From Wagnerdoeblera sp046292685 (GTDB taxonomy: Bacteria > Pseudomonadota > Alphaproteobacteria > Rhodobacterales > Rhodobacteraceae): a stretch of 42,645 bases of DNA. A program made the position numbers and the translations under genes. The DNA is taken from positions 1-42,645 of the forward strand of contig NZ_JBKBQM010000026.1 of NCBI RefSeq assembly GCF_046292685.1, read 5' to 3'. This document shows positions 15,363 to 23,874 of the stretch, piece after piece (the first letter of the stretch is position 1; every line of letters begins with the position of its first letter). Below the pieces are notes generated by a model. It saw only the letters and a program-made list of their open reading frames with translations, made no database searches and was not told the origin of the DNA.

Positions 15363-16715
15363 GTGTCGAAGTTCGTGGGTCTGGTGGGCGCGCTGGCGCT
15401 GGCAAGCGTGGTGGCAGGCTGCGAGCGCAAGCTGATCCTGCCCGGCCAGCGGTTCGATACCCGCACCCCGCTGGAACAGACCCTGCCGGCCGCCGAAGGC
15501 GCCCGGGTGCCCGACCCGGCCGTGCCGCAGAACCGCAGCCTGCCGGTGGCGCTGGGCCCCGCAGTGGCCAATGCCGACTGGACGCACCGTGCCGGCAGCC
15601 CGTCGCGCGCCATGCCGCACCTGGCGCTGGGCGCGGCACCGCAGCGGCTGTGGTCGGCGCCCATCGGCACCGGCAGCAGCCGGCGCGCACGGCTTTCGGT
15701 GGCGCCGGTGGTGGCCGGCGGCAGCGTGTTTGCGATGGATGCCCGCAACCGGCTGACGGCGCTGTCGGCGGCGACGGGCGGCGCGCTGTGGAGCTTTGAC
15801 GTGACGCCGGCGGGCGAAAGCCCCGAAGCCGCCTCGGGCGGCGGGCTGGCGGTGGGCGACGGCAAGCTGTTCGTCACCACCGGCTTTGGCGAGCTGATCG
15901 CCCTGAACCCGGCGACCGGCGCGGTGCTGTGGCGCCAGCGGTTCGACGGGCCGGTGTCGGGCGCGCCGGCGGTGGTGGGCGGCACCGTCTATGTCGCGGG
16001 CCGCGATGCGGCGGCCTGGGCGGTGAACGCTGCCGATGGCAAGATCCGCTGGGTGCAATCGGGCGTGCGCCAGTCGGCCGGGCTGCTGGGCGGCAGCGCG
16101 CCTGCCGTGGCCGACAAGGTGGTGGTGATGCCCTTTGCCTCGGGGCAGGTGGCCGCGCTGGACCGCGCCAAGGGCGACATGGCCTGGATGGGCGCGGTGG
16201 CGGGCCAGCGGGCAGGCCGTGCCGCGGCCTTCGTCGCCGACCTGACGGGCGACCCGGTGGTCTCGGGCGGGCGGGTCTATGTCGGCTCGGCTGCCGGGCG
16301 CACGGCGGCCTTCCGGCTGGACACCGGCGAAATGCTGTGGGAGGCGCGCGAAGGCGCGATGGGCCCGGTCTGGCCGGTGGGCAATGCCGTGTTCACCGTC
16401 ACCGACGACGGGCGCCTGGTGCGGCTGGATGCCGCGACGGGCGAAACCGTCTGGGCCACGCCGCTGGGGCATTTCACCAACGACCGCCCGCGCCGCCAGC
16501 TGGGCGTGGTGGCGCATTACGGGCCGGTGCTGGCGGGGGGGCGGCTGGTCGTGGCCTCGTCCGACGGGTTGGTGCGCTTTGTCGCCCCCGACAGCGGCGC
16601 GGTGCTGGGCGTGATCGAGATGGGTCCGGGCGGCGGTGCGGCGGCGGCCCCGGCGGTTGCGGGGGGCACGCTGTATGTCGTGACCACCGGCGGTCAGGTT
16701 CAGGCTTTCCGCTGA
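15363..16715 (+). CDS. bamB: Outer-membrane assembly lipoprotein BamB (PQQ-like beta-propeller)
   Basis: A 450-residue lipoprotein. The GTG start at 15363 follows AGGGGAAG and gives a signal peptide with a lipobox ending at Cys20 (ASVVAGC). The mature part is a beta-propeller of PQQ/WD-like blades with repeated A.da.tG...W motifs (LTALSAATGGALWSFD, LIALNPATGAVLWRQ, AWAVNAADGKIRWVQ and others). BamB is a component of the BAM complex that inserts beta-barrel proteins in the outer membrane. Position between a YfgM-like gene and der supports BamB over a PQQ dehydrogenase, as there are no dehydrogenase motifs and the length is right. Confidence 0.9.
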   Translation: MSKFVGLVGALALASVVAGCERKLILPGQRFDTRTPLEQTLPAAEGARVPDPAVPQNRSLPVALGPAVANADWTHRAGSPSRAMPHLALGAAPQRLWSAPIGTGSSRRARLSVAPVVAGGSVFAMDARNRLTALSAATGGALWSFDVTPAGESPEAASGGGLAVGDGKLFVTTGFGELIALNPATGAVLWRQRFDGPVSGAPAVVGGTVYVAGRDAAAWAVNAADGKIRWVQSGVRQSAGLLGGSAPAVADKVVVMPFASGQVAALDRAKGDMAWMGAVAGQRAGRAAAFVADLTGDPVVSGGRVYVGSAAGRTAAFRLDTGEMLWEAREGAMGPVWPVGNAVFTVTDDGRLVRLDAATGETVWATPLGHFTNDRPRRQLGVVAHYGPVLAGGRLVVASSDGLVRFVAPDSGAVLGVIEMGPGGGAAAAPAVAGGTLYVVTTGGQVQAFR

Positions 16716-16731
16716 TCGGGAATGGGTATAT

Positions 16732-16769
16732 GGCCCGGGGCTTCGTCGCGCGCCCGCCGGGCCGCTTTT
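16732..16769 (+). terminator. Weak hairpin with T-tract between bamB and der
   Basis: GGCCCGG (16732-16738) and CCGGGCC (16757-16763) can pair in a 7-bp stem with a long 18-nt loop, followed by GC and TTTT (16766-16769), just before the der start. It may attenuate read-through from bamB to der, but the long loop makes it weak. Confidence 0.25.
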
Positions 16770-16785
16770 GCCGGAGCATCAGGCC

Positions 16786-18261
16786 ATGACCTTTACCCTT
16801 GCCATCGTCGGGCGGCCCAATGTGGGCAAGTCCACGCTGTTCAACCGCCTGGTGGGCAAGCGGCTGGCGCTGGTGGATGACCAGCCCGGCGTGACGCGCG
16901 ACCTGCGCGAAGGCGATGCGCGGCTGTTCGACCTGCGGTTCACCGTGATCGACACCGCCGGCCTGGAAGACGTGACCGACGACAGCCTGCAAGGCCGCAT
17001 GCGGCGGCTGACGGAACGCGCGGTGGACATGGCCGACATCTGCCTGTTCCTGATCGACGGCCGCGCCGGCGTGACCCCGACCGACCGTGTCTTTGCCGAG
17101 ATCCTGCGCCGCAAGGGGGCCCGGGTCGTGCTGGGGGTGAACAAGGCCGAAGGCAGCGCCGGCGATGCCGGCGCGCTGGAGGCCTGGGAGCTGGGCCTGG
17201 GCGAGCCGGTGCGCCTGTCGGCCGAGCATGGCGAAGGGCTGGACGACCTTTACCACCTGTTGCGCCCGCTGGCCGAAGGCTTTGCCGAAGCCGCGGCACA
17301 GGACGCGCCCGAGGTGGACGTGGACGTGCCCGAAGACAGCGAGGACGAAGGCGAGGCACCGCAGATTTCGGCGGCCAAACCCTTGCAGGTGGCGGTGATC
17401 GGGCGGCCGAACGCCGGCAAGTCCACGCTGGTCAACCGCATCCTCGGCCAGGACCGCATGCTGACCGGCCCCGAGGCCGGCATCACCCGCGACGCGATCT
17501 CGGTGCGCACCGAATGGTTCGGCACGCCTTTGCGCATCTGGGATACCGCCGGGATGCGCAAGAAGGCGAAGGTCACCGAAAAGCTGGAAAAGCTGTCGGT
17601 GGCCGATGGCCTGCGCGCCGTGCGCTTTGCCGAGGTGGTGGTGGTGCTGCTGGATGCCGCAATTCCCTTCGAGACCCAGGATCTGCGCATCGCCGACTAT
17701 GCCGAAACCGAAGGCCGCGCGGTGGTGGTGGCGGTGAACAAGTGGGATCTGGAAGACGACAAGCAGGACAAGCTGGCCGAGCTGAAGGAGATGTTCGAGC
17801 GCCTTTTGCCGCAGCTGCGCGGCGCGCCCCTGGTGACGGTGTCGGCCAAGACGGGCCGCGGGATGGACCGCCTGCATGCCGCGATCCTCAAGGCGCATGC
17901 GGTGTGGAACCGCCGCATCTCGACCGCGAAGCTGAACCAGTGGCTGGGGGCCATGACCGAGGCGCACCCGCCGCCCGCGCCCGGCGGGCACCGCATCAAG
18001 CTGCGCTACATCACGCAGGCCAAGACGCGGCCGCCGGGCTTCGTCATCAAGTGTTCGCGCCCCGACGAATTGCCCGAAAGCTACAAGCGCTATCTGGTCA
18101 ACGGGTTGCGTGCCGATTTCGACATGCCGGGCACCCCGATCCGCATCTTCCTGCGCGGGCAGGGGGATGAAAACCCCTACAAGGATCGCAAGTTCCACAC
18201 GCCGTCGCGCCTGCGCAAGCATATGGACGGCAAGGCGGGCAAGCCCGGCAAGGAACGCTAG
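16786..18261 (+). CDS. der: Ribosome biogenesis GTPase Der (EngA)
   Basis: A 491-residue protein with two tandem GTPase domains, diagnostic of Der. G1 motifs GRPNVGKS (9-16) and GRPNAGKS (206-213) are each followed by a DxxG motif (DTAGLE, DTAGMR) and NKxE/NKWD G4 motifs. A C-terminal KH-like domain (about 375-480) ends in a basic tail. Der acts in maturation of the 50S ribosomal subunit and is normally essential. An acidic linker between the two domains is a common feature. The ATG at 16786 places the first beta-strand right at the start; a TTG six codons upstream is possible. The gene converges with trpB across a bidirectional terminator. Confidence 0.96.
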   Translation: MTFTLAIVGRPNVGKSTLFNRLVGKRLALVDDQPGVTRDLREGDARLFDLRFTVIDTAGLEDVTDDSLQGRMRRLTERAVDMADICLFLIDGRAGVTPTDRVFAEILRRKGARVVLGVNKAEGSAGDAGALEAWELGLGEPVRLSAEHGEGLDDLYHLLRPLAEGFAEAAAQDAPEVDVDVPEDSEDEGEAPQISAAKPLQVAVIGRPNAGKSTLVNRILGQDRMLTGPEAGITRDAISVRTEWFGTPLRIWDTAGMRKKAKVTEKLEKLSVADGLRAVRFAEVVVVLLDAAIPFETQDLRIADYAETEGRAVVVAVNKWDLEDDKQDKLAELKEMFERLLPQLRGAPLVTVSAKTGRGMDRLHAAILKAHAVWNRRISTAKLNQWLGAMTEAHPPPAPGGHRIKLRYITQAKTRPPGFVIKCSRPDELPESYKRYLVNGLRADFDMPGTPIRIFLRGQGDENPYKDRKFHTPSRLRKHMDGKAGKPGKER

Positions 18262-18269
18262 CGCGACCC

Positions 18270-18338
18270 CGGGCGGGGCTTGGGGGGGCGGCTGCCCCCC
18301 AAACCCCCCGCCCCAAGGGGGGCGGGCCCCCCTTGGGA
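18270..18338. repeat. GC-rich nested inverted repeats after der
   Basis: Runs of G and C form overlapping inverted repeats, for example TTGGGGGG (18280-18287) with CCCCCCAA (18295-18302), and CCCCCCGCCCC with GGGGGGCGGG just after. Similar G/C-only blocks occur at gene 3' ends elsewhere in this window (34.74-34.85 kb). Confidence 0.6.
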
Positions 18339-18369
18339 AACCCCCTGCCGCGCCGCGGCCGGCGCGATG

Positions 18370-18404
18370 AAAAAGGCGACCATCGCCGCGATGGTCGCCT
18401 TTTT
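18370..18404. terminator. Bidirectional intrinsic terminator between der and trpB
   Basis: A5 (18370-18374), an 11-bp perfect stem GGCGACCATCG (18375-18385) and CGATGGTCGCC (18389-18399) with loop CCG, then T5 (18400-18404). The symmetric A- and T-tracts let it terminate both the der transcript and the convergent trpB transcript. It is the clearest intrinsic terminator in the window. Confidence 0.92.
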
Positions 18405-18441
18405 CTTGCCTCGGCCTGGCCTTGCAGTTGCGGCGCGCGCG

Positions 18442-19668
18442 TCAGATCTTCATGTCGAAACCGAGGTGCCTGGCGACGGTGAAGATGTCCTTGTCGCCGC
18501 GGCCGCACATGTTCATGCAGATCAGGTGGTCCTTCGGCAGCGTCGGGGCGATCTTCATCACATGGGCCAGCGCATGGCTGGGTTCAAGCGCGGGGATGAT
18601 GCCTTCGAGCGCGCAGCACAGCTGGAACGCCTCCAGCGCCTCCTTGTCGGTGATGGCGACGTAGCGCGCCCGGCCCACATCGTGCAGCCAGGCATGTTCG
18701 GGGCCGATGCCCGGATAGTCGAGCCCGGCCGAGATCGAGTAGCCTTCGAGGATCTGGCCGTCGGAATCCTGCAACAGGTAGGTGCGGTTGCCGTGCAGCA
18801 CGCCCGGGCGCCCGCCGGTGAGCGAGGCGCAATGTTCCATGCGGTCGTCCACGCCCTTGCCGCCCGCCTCGACCCCGATGATGTTGACCGACGGATCGTC
18901 GAGGAAGGGGTAGAACAGCCCCATCGCGTTCGACCCGCCGCCGATGGCGGCGATGATGGTGTCGGGCAGGCGGCCTTCGCGTTCCAGCATCTGGGCGCGG
19001 GCCTCCTTGCCGATGATCGACTGGAAGTCGCGCACCATCGCCGGGTAGGGGTGCGGCCCGGCCACCGTGCCGATGCAGTAGAAGGTGTCGCGCACGTTGG
19101 TGACCCAGTCGCGCAGCGCGTCGTTCATCGCATCCTTCAGCGTGCCGCGCCCCGAAGTGACGGGAATCACCTCGGCCCCGAGCAGGCGCATGCGGAACAC
19201 GTTGGGCGCCTGGCGTTCCACGTCGTGCGCGCCCATGTAGACCACGCATTTCAGCCCGAACTTGGCGCAGACGGTGGCGGTGGCCACCCCGTGCTGCCCC
19301 GCGCCGGTTTCCGCGATGATCCGCGTCTTGCCCATGCGGCGCGCCAGGATGATCTGGCCCAGCACGTTGTTGATCTTGTGCGCGCCGGTGTGGTTCAGCT
19401 CGTCGCGCTTCATGTAGACCTTGGCGCCGCCCAGATGCGCGGTCAGCCGTTCGGCAAAGTAGAGCGGCGAGGGGCGGCCCACGTAATGCGTCCACAGATC
19501 GTGCATTTCCGCCCAGAAGGTCGGGTCGGTCTTGGCGTGTTCGTAGCGCTCCTCCAGCTCCAGGATCAGCGGCATCAGCGTTTCGGAGACGAAGCGCCCG
19601 CCGAAGATGCCGAAGCGCCCGGCCTCGTCCGGCCCCGTCATGAAGCTGTTCAACCCGTCGTCGGCCAT
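18442..19668 (-). CDS. trpB: Tryptophan synthase beta subunit
   Basis: A 408-residue PLP enzyme that condenses indole with L-serine to give tryptophan. The PLP-binding lysine is K98 in the HTGAHKIN motif, and the phosphate-binding loop GGGSNAMGLF is intact. The acidic substrate-loop region around ETGAGQHGVA is also conserved. The length is normal and it belongs to the standard TrpB1 type. The ATG at 19668 is preceded by AAGGGGGG. trpA is not the next gene downstream, where the strand ends at the der terminator, and trpF is not immediately upstream. The gene therefore stands apart from other trp genes here and its alpha partner must be encoded elsewhere. Confidence 0.97.
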   Translation of the reverse strand: MADDGLNSFMTGPDEAGRFGIFGGRFVSETLMPLILELEERYEHAKTDPTFWAEMHDLWTHYVGRPSPLYFAERLTAHLGGAKVYMKRDELNHTGAHKINNVLGQIILARRMGKTRIIAETGAGQHGVATATVCAKFGLKCVVYMGAHDVERQAPNVFRMRLLGAEVIPVTSGRGTLKDAMNDALRDWVTNVRDTFYCIGTVAGPHPYPAMVRDFQSIIGKEARAQMLEREGRLPDTIIAAIGGGSNAMGLFYPFLDDPSVNIIGVEAGGKGVDDRMEHCASLTGGRPGVLHGNRTYLLQDSDGQILEGYSISAGLDYPGIGPEHAWLHDVGRARYVAITDKEALEAFQLCCALEGIIPALEPSHALAHVMKIAPTLPKDHLICMNMCGRGDKDIFTVARHLGFDMKI

Positions 19669-19729
19669 GCTGCGCCCCCCTTGCTGTCTGCCCCGATATA
19701 GCAGGCGGCGCAGGAATGGAAAGCGGGTC

Positions 19730-19758
19730 GCCCCGGCACCGGGCCGCGGTGCCGGGGC
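19730..19758 (-). terminator. Hairpin downstream of the large RTX gene
   Basis: GCCCCGGCACC (19730-19740) and GGTGCCGGGGC (19748-19758) form a perfect 11-bp stem with a 7-nt loop, 9 bp past the RTX stop codon on the minus strand. There is no T-tract, so it is a hairpin or factor-dependent terminator candidate separating the RTX gene from trpB. Confidence 0.5.
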
Positions 19759-19767
19759 GCGTTGCGT

Positions 19768-21852
19768 TCAGCCGGCGATGAAGCCGGTGTCGTTGACCAG
19801 CAGGGCGGGGGCGCCCAGGCCCGTCAGGCGCAGCAGGCCGTTGGCGCCGAAATCCAGCACCACATCGGCGCCTTCGACATGGGCATAGGTAGCGACAACC
19901 TGGGCACGGGTCAGCGCGGCATTGCCCCAGAGCGCCGGGTCGAGCCGGAGCGTATCGACGTCGTTCTCGAAATCGACGATGACCTCGTTGCCGCCGCCGG
20001 CGCGGAAGAAAAAGCCGTCGGCCCCCGCGCCGCCGGTCAGCACGTCGTCGCCGGCCCCGCCGCCCAGCGTGTCGCGGCCTTCGCTGCCCCACAGCTGGTC
20101 GGCGCCGTCGCCGCCATAGATCAGGTCGGCGCCCTTGCCGCCATCCACGGTGTCGTTGCCGGCCCCGGCATGGACGGTATCGTTGCCGCCTTGGCCGCCA
20201 ATGTCGTCGTTGCCGCCGCTGCTTGCGCCGATATCCTCGCCGTGCAGTTCGTCGTTGCCTTCGCCGCCGCGGATCACGTCGTTGCCTTCGACCGAGCCGA
20301 AGATGGTGTCGTCGCCCGCACCGCCCAGCAGGGTGTTGTGCCCGTATTCGCCGACCAGCAGGTCGTTGCCGTCCCCGCCGTCGATCAGGTCGTCGCCATA
20401 CCAGCCATAGACCCGGTCGTCGCCGGCGCCGCCCCGGACGGTGTCGTTGCCTTCCTGGGCAAAGATGGTGTCGTTGCCCAGCCCGCCATAGATCAGGTCG
20501 TTGCCCGTGCGGCCTTCGATCACGTCATGGCCGGCCCAGCCGTCGATCCGGTCGGCGCCCCACAGGTCGATCAGCACATCGTCGCCCGGGGTGCCCACGA
20601 TGCGGTGGTCGAGCACCTGCGCATAGACGCCGAAGCGGCTGCCATCTTGCACGCCCCCCGATTGCCAGGCCACCACGACGTCGCCGTTGGCCAGCACGGC
20701 GAGGTCGGGATACAGTTGGTGGCCCGCCGTGGCGCCGTTCACCGTGAAGGCCGCGCCGACGGCCTTGCCGGTCGCGTCAAAGTGCCGGGCGCGGATCGCG
20801 GTGCCGCTGCCGTCCTGCCCGGGCTCGATCCAGGCCAGCACGATGCTGCCGTCGGGCAGGGCGCGCACCGACAGCCAGTCGGCATCCCAGTAGCTGGCCG
20901 AGGCCGTGCCGACCGCAGGAATGTCTGCCACGCGGATCGGGTTGGTCTGTGCCGTGCCGTTCGCATCGTAAAGGCGCAGCATGACTTTTTCGCGCCCGTC
21001 GCCATTGCCGTTCGGCGGCTGGTCGGTTCCGGTCCAGGCAACGGCGAACCCGCCGCCGGGCAGGCCCGCGACCTTGGAATACCCGAAGGTGTCGTCGTTG
21101 TAGCGGTGATAGGTGTTGACGCGGAATTCGTCGGTGACGGCGGTTCCGCTGGCCGAGAACACCCGGGCGAAGATATCGGAGTCCCAATCGGGATTGCTCA
21201 GGTCGTTGACGTGGTAGGTGACGACGAAGCCGCCGTCCTTCAGGGCTGCCACCTGCGGCCAAGCCTGGTGGCCTCGTGTGCTCTGGCTGGCGCGAAACTC
21301 TGCGCCCACCTTGTTGCCGGCGGCGTCGAAGATCTGGCCGAAGGTGCCCCACCGGTCGCCGTCCTGACCCCAGGAGTTCCAGATCGCCACGAAGCCGCCG
21401 CCTGTCAGCGCCGTGACTTGCGAAAACCGCTGGTCCTGCGCGGTGTAGGTGTTCAGCCGGAACGGGTCGCCCGACAGGTTGCCGGTGCTGTCGAATATCT
21501 GGCCGAAAACGTTGTAGTTCTGGCCGAATGACCCGAAGGCCTCGCGTGTTTCCCAAGTGATGACCCAGCCGCCGTCGGCCAGCACGGTCACGGCCGGGTA
21601 GCTTTCATGCGCCGAGCCGGCGACGGGCTGGATTTCGGTTTCGGCCCCGACAGGGGTGCCGGCGGCATCGTAGCGCTGCCAGAGCACGCGCCAGGCCCAT
21701 TGGCTTGTCGCGCTGTTGCCCTGATCGTTCGACATCCAGGTGGCGATGAAACCGCCATCCGGCAAGGCTGCAAGGGCGACCGACCCCTGATCGTCGGTCG
21801 TTGTGGTGTTGACCCGGAAATCCAGGCCGGACGACTGGAACGTGAGTGTCAT
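19768..21852 (-). CDS. RTX calcium-binding protein with N-terminal beta-propeller-like repeats
   Basis: A 694-residue protein lacking an N-terminal signal peptide. Residues about 1-400 are built of some six or seven repeats of roughly 50-60 residues with the pattern VAAL.DGGFVV.W followed by a FD..G..VG.EFRVN segment, suggesting a beta-propeller. From about residue 405 to 640 there are about ten RTX blocks (GGxGxDxhx), for example GGAGDDTIFG and GGDGADQLWG. The C-terminal segment resembles T1SS-exported RTX proteins. A strong Shine-Dalgarno GGAGGATCGC precedes the ATG at 21852. It is secreted and Ca2+-stabilised by family precedent; adhesin, enzyme carrier or surface-layer roles are possible. 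No peptidase or lipase motif was recognised. Confidence 0.82.
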   Translation of the reverse strand: MTLTFQSSGLDFRVNTTTTDDQGSVALAALPDGGFIATWMSNDQGNSATSQWAWRVLWQRYDAAGTPVGAETEIQPVAGSAHESYPAVTVLADGGWVITWETREAFGSFGQNYNVFGQIFDSTGNLSGDPFRLNTYTAQDQRFSQVTALTGGGFVAIWNSWGQDGDRWGTFGQIFDAAGNKVGAEFRASQSTRGHQAWPQVAALKDGGFVVTYHVNDLSNPDWDSDIFARVFSASGTAVTDEFRVNTYHRYNDDTFGYSKVAGLPGGGFAVAWTGTDQPPNGNGDGREKVMLRLYDANGTAQTNPIRVADIPAVGTASASYWDADWLSVRALPDGSIVLAWIEPGQDGSGTAIRARHFDATGKAVGAAFTVNGATAGHQLYPDLAVLANGDVVVAWQSGGVQDGSRFGVYAQVLDHRIVGTPGDDVLIDLWGADRIDGWAGHDVIEGRTGNDLIYGGLGNDTIFAQEGNDTVRGGAGDDRVYGWYGDDLIDGGDGNDLLVGEYGHNTLLGGAGDDTIFGSVEGNDVIRGGEGNDELHGEDIGASSGGNDDIGGQGGNDTVHAGAGNDTVDGGKGADLIYGGDGADQLWGSEGRDTLGGGAGDDVLTGGAGADGFFFRAGGGNEVIVDFENDVDTLRLDPALWGNAALTRAQVVATYAHVEGADVVLDFGANGLLRLTGLGAPALLVNDTGFIAG

Positions 21853-22009
21853 GCGATCCTCCGCCACGGGGCGCCCGGTGCCCCCTGCACCGGGTGCAGC
21901 CCCAGAACGAAGGGTCCATCACATGCGAAAAACCGCATTGATCTGCGAGAACAGCGGCCGAATGCCGCAGCCTCGCGCGGCGGCGGCCGGCCATGCAGGT
22001 GGCGCATCG

Positions 22010-22046
22010 GCACCGGGTGGGGGCGGCGGACGCCCCCACCCGGTGC
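22010..22046 (-). terminator. Perfect 15-bp hairpin after the glutamate dehydrogenase gene
   Basis: GCACCGGGTGGGGGC (22010-22024) and GCCCCCACCCGGTGC (22032-22046) pair perfectly with a 7-nt loop, about 20 bp beyond the gdhA stop. No T-tract follows on the minus strand. The length and perfection suggest a strong transcript-end structure. The rest of 21853-22066 shows nothing else clear. Confidence 0.55.
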
Positions 22047-22066
22047 ACGCAAGGCAGGATGCGCCT

Positions 22067-23500
22067 TCAGAGCCCCTTGGACCGATAGGTCTTGGCCACC
22101 CGGTCGATCGAGACGAGGTAGGCGGCGGTGCGCAGGTCGCCCGCCTCGGGGCGGCTGTGCCAGATTTCGCGCATCGACTGGTAGGCGGTGCGCATGGTGT
22201 CGTCGAGGCCCGAGCGCACCAGGGCGAGCTCGTCCGACCCGGTCAGGAAACGGTCCTTGAAATCCTCGGCCAGGGTCCAACCCAGGCCCTTGTCGGCGCT
22301 GAGCCTTTCCAGCTCCTCGACAAGCAGGCGCGAGCGCGCCTCCTCGGCCCGGCGCTGCATCCGGCCGAAGCGGATGTGGGACAGGTTCTTGACCCATTCG
22401 AAGTAGCTGACCGTCACGCCGCCGGCGTTGGCATACATGTCGGGAATGATGACGCAGCCCTTGCCGCGCAGGATCTCGTCGGCGCCGAAGGTGATGGGCC
22501 CGTTCGCGGCCTCTAGGATCAGGGGCGCCTGGATGCGCGCGGCGTTGCCCTTGTGGATCACGCCTTCCAGCGCGGCGGGGATCAGGATGTCGCAAGGCGC
22601 CTCCAGCACGGCGGCGCCTTCGGCCACGTGGCGGCCGTGGGGGTAGCCCGCCAGCCGACCCTGATGGGCGTTCATGTGCTGGCGCAGGCCCTCGATGTCG
22701 ATCCCGGCATCGTCGAGGATGGCGCCGTCGCGTTCGATCACCGCAACGATCCTTGCGCCATCCTCCTCGGACAGGAATTTCGCGGCGTGATAGCCCACGT
22801 TGCCCAGGCCCTGCACGATGATCCGCTTGCCTTCGAGCCCGCCCGAAAGCCCGGTCTTCGCCACATCCTCGGGGTGGCGGAAGAACTCGCGCAGCGCATA
22901 TTGCACCCCGCGGCCCGTCGCCTCCACCCGGCCCTGGATGCCGCCGGCGTGCGGCGGCTTGCCGGTGACGCAGGCCTTGGCGTTGATGTCGGTGGTGTTC
23001 ATCCGGGCATACTGGTCGGCGATCCAGGCCATTTCGCGCTCGCCCGTGCCCATGTCGGGGGCGGGCACGTTCTGCGCCGGGTGGATCAGGTCGCGCTTGA
23101 TGAGCTCATAGGCGAAGCGGCGGGTGATCTGTTCCAGCTCGTGCTCGTCCCAGGCGCGGGGGTCGATGCACAGGCCGCCCTTGGACCCGCCGAAGGGCGT
23201 TTCGACCAGCGCGCATTTGTAGGTCATCAGCGCGGCCAGTGCCTCGACCTCGTCCTGGTTGACGCCCAGCGCATAGCGGATGCCGCCCTTGACCGGCTCC
23301 ATGTGTTCGGAATGCACCGAACGGTAGCCGACGAAGGTTTCGATCTTGCCGCGCAGGCGCACGCCGAAGCGCACCGTGTAGGTCGAGTTGCAGACCTTGA
23401 TCTTCTGCGCGAGCCCCGGCGACAGGTCCATCAGCGCAACCGCGCGGTCGAACATCAGATCGACGGATTCGCGGAAACTGGGTTCGTTCGTGGCGAGCAT
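22067..23500 (-). CDS. gdhA: Glu/Leu/Phe/Val-family dehydrogenase, probable NAD-dependent glutamate dehydrogenase
   Basis: A 477-residue oxidoreductase of the hexameric GDH family. The substrate-binding lysines K71 (PVKGGIR) and K95 (MTYKCAL) and the catalytic K107 (PFGGSKGG) are present. The Rossmann motif GLGNVGYHAAKFL follows at about residue 225, and the second beta-strand ends in an acidic residue (AVIERDGA), which favours NAD over NADP. Activity would interconvert glutamate and 2-oxoglutarate plus ammonia. The start at 23500 is set by GGGAGGATGCACG upstream. Leucine dehydrogenase is less likely given length. The 374-bp upstream region is shared with the divergent tad-like genes. Confidence 0.88.
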   Translation of the reverse strand: MLATNEPSFRESVDLMFDRAVALMDLSPGLAQKIKVCNSTYTVRFGVRLRGKIETFVGYRSVHSEHMEPVKGGIRYALGVNQDEVEALAALMTYKCALVETPFGGSKGGLCIDPRAWDEHELEQITRRFAYELIKRDLIHPAQNVPAPDMGTGEREMAWIADQYARMNTTDINAKACVTGKPPHAGGIQGRVEATGRGVQYALREFFRHPEDVAKTGLSGGLEGKRIIVQGLGNVGYHAAKFLSEEDGARIVAVIERDGAILDDAGIDIEGLRQHMNAHQGRLAGYPHGRHVAEGAAVLEAPCDILIPAALEGVIHKGNAARIQAPLILEAANGPITFGADEILRGKGCVIIPDMYANAGGVTVSYFEWVKNLSHIRFGRMQRRAEEARSRLLVEELERLSADKGLGWTLAEDFKDRFLTGSDELALVRSGLDDTMRTAYQSMREIWHSRPEAGDLRTAAYLVSIDRVAKTYRSKGL

Positions 23501-23874
23501 CGTGCATCCTCCCATCTGGGCCGGCGCTGTGCCGGCGCCGTCCCTGATCCGGGCGGGGCCCGTGCGGCGTTCTGCCGCTGGACTGGCCATCCGGGCATAC
23601 CCGGCCGCGCCACCGCAATCCACCGGGTTTCGCCGGCGATCTGACCCGAATCACCGTCATTCTGAAGCGCCCGCGTGAACGGCGCGTTACCGGCCGAATT
23701 TTGGCGGGCCTGGCGACAATCGGGGCGAAAGTCGGGCCGATGTTTCGCAGTTTAGCCAAAAACCGTTTAAATTACAGCAGCTTCGCCAAAATTGCGCCAC
23801 AGGTTTCTGCCATACAAGGGAACGGGTGGCGTGCGGCCGGACCTCGGCTGCGGCTTCGGTGCAGAGGGTGAAGC
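23501..23874. promoter_or_regulatory. 374-bp divergent intergenic region with AT-rich segment and dyad
   Basis: This gap lies between gdhA (minus) and the VWA/TadG gene (plus). The part next to gdhA is GC-rich. From about 23690 to 23815 the sequence becomes markedly AT-richer than the surroundings and contains a 10-bp perfect inverted repeat, AATTTTGGCG (23697-23706) and CGCCAAAATT (23784-23793), 77 bp apart, flanking a GTTTAAATTA patch. The 3' end carries the Shine-Dalgarno AGAGGG for the next gene. No coding potential was seen. No clear -35/-10 pair was assigned. Confidence 0.45.
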
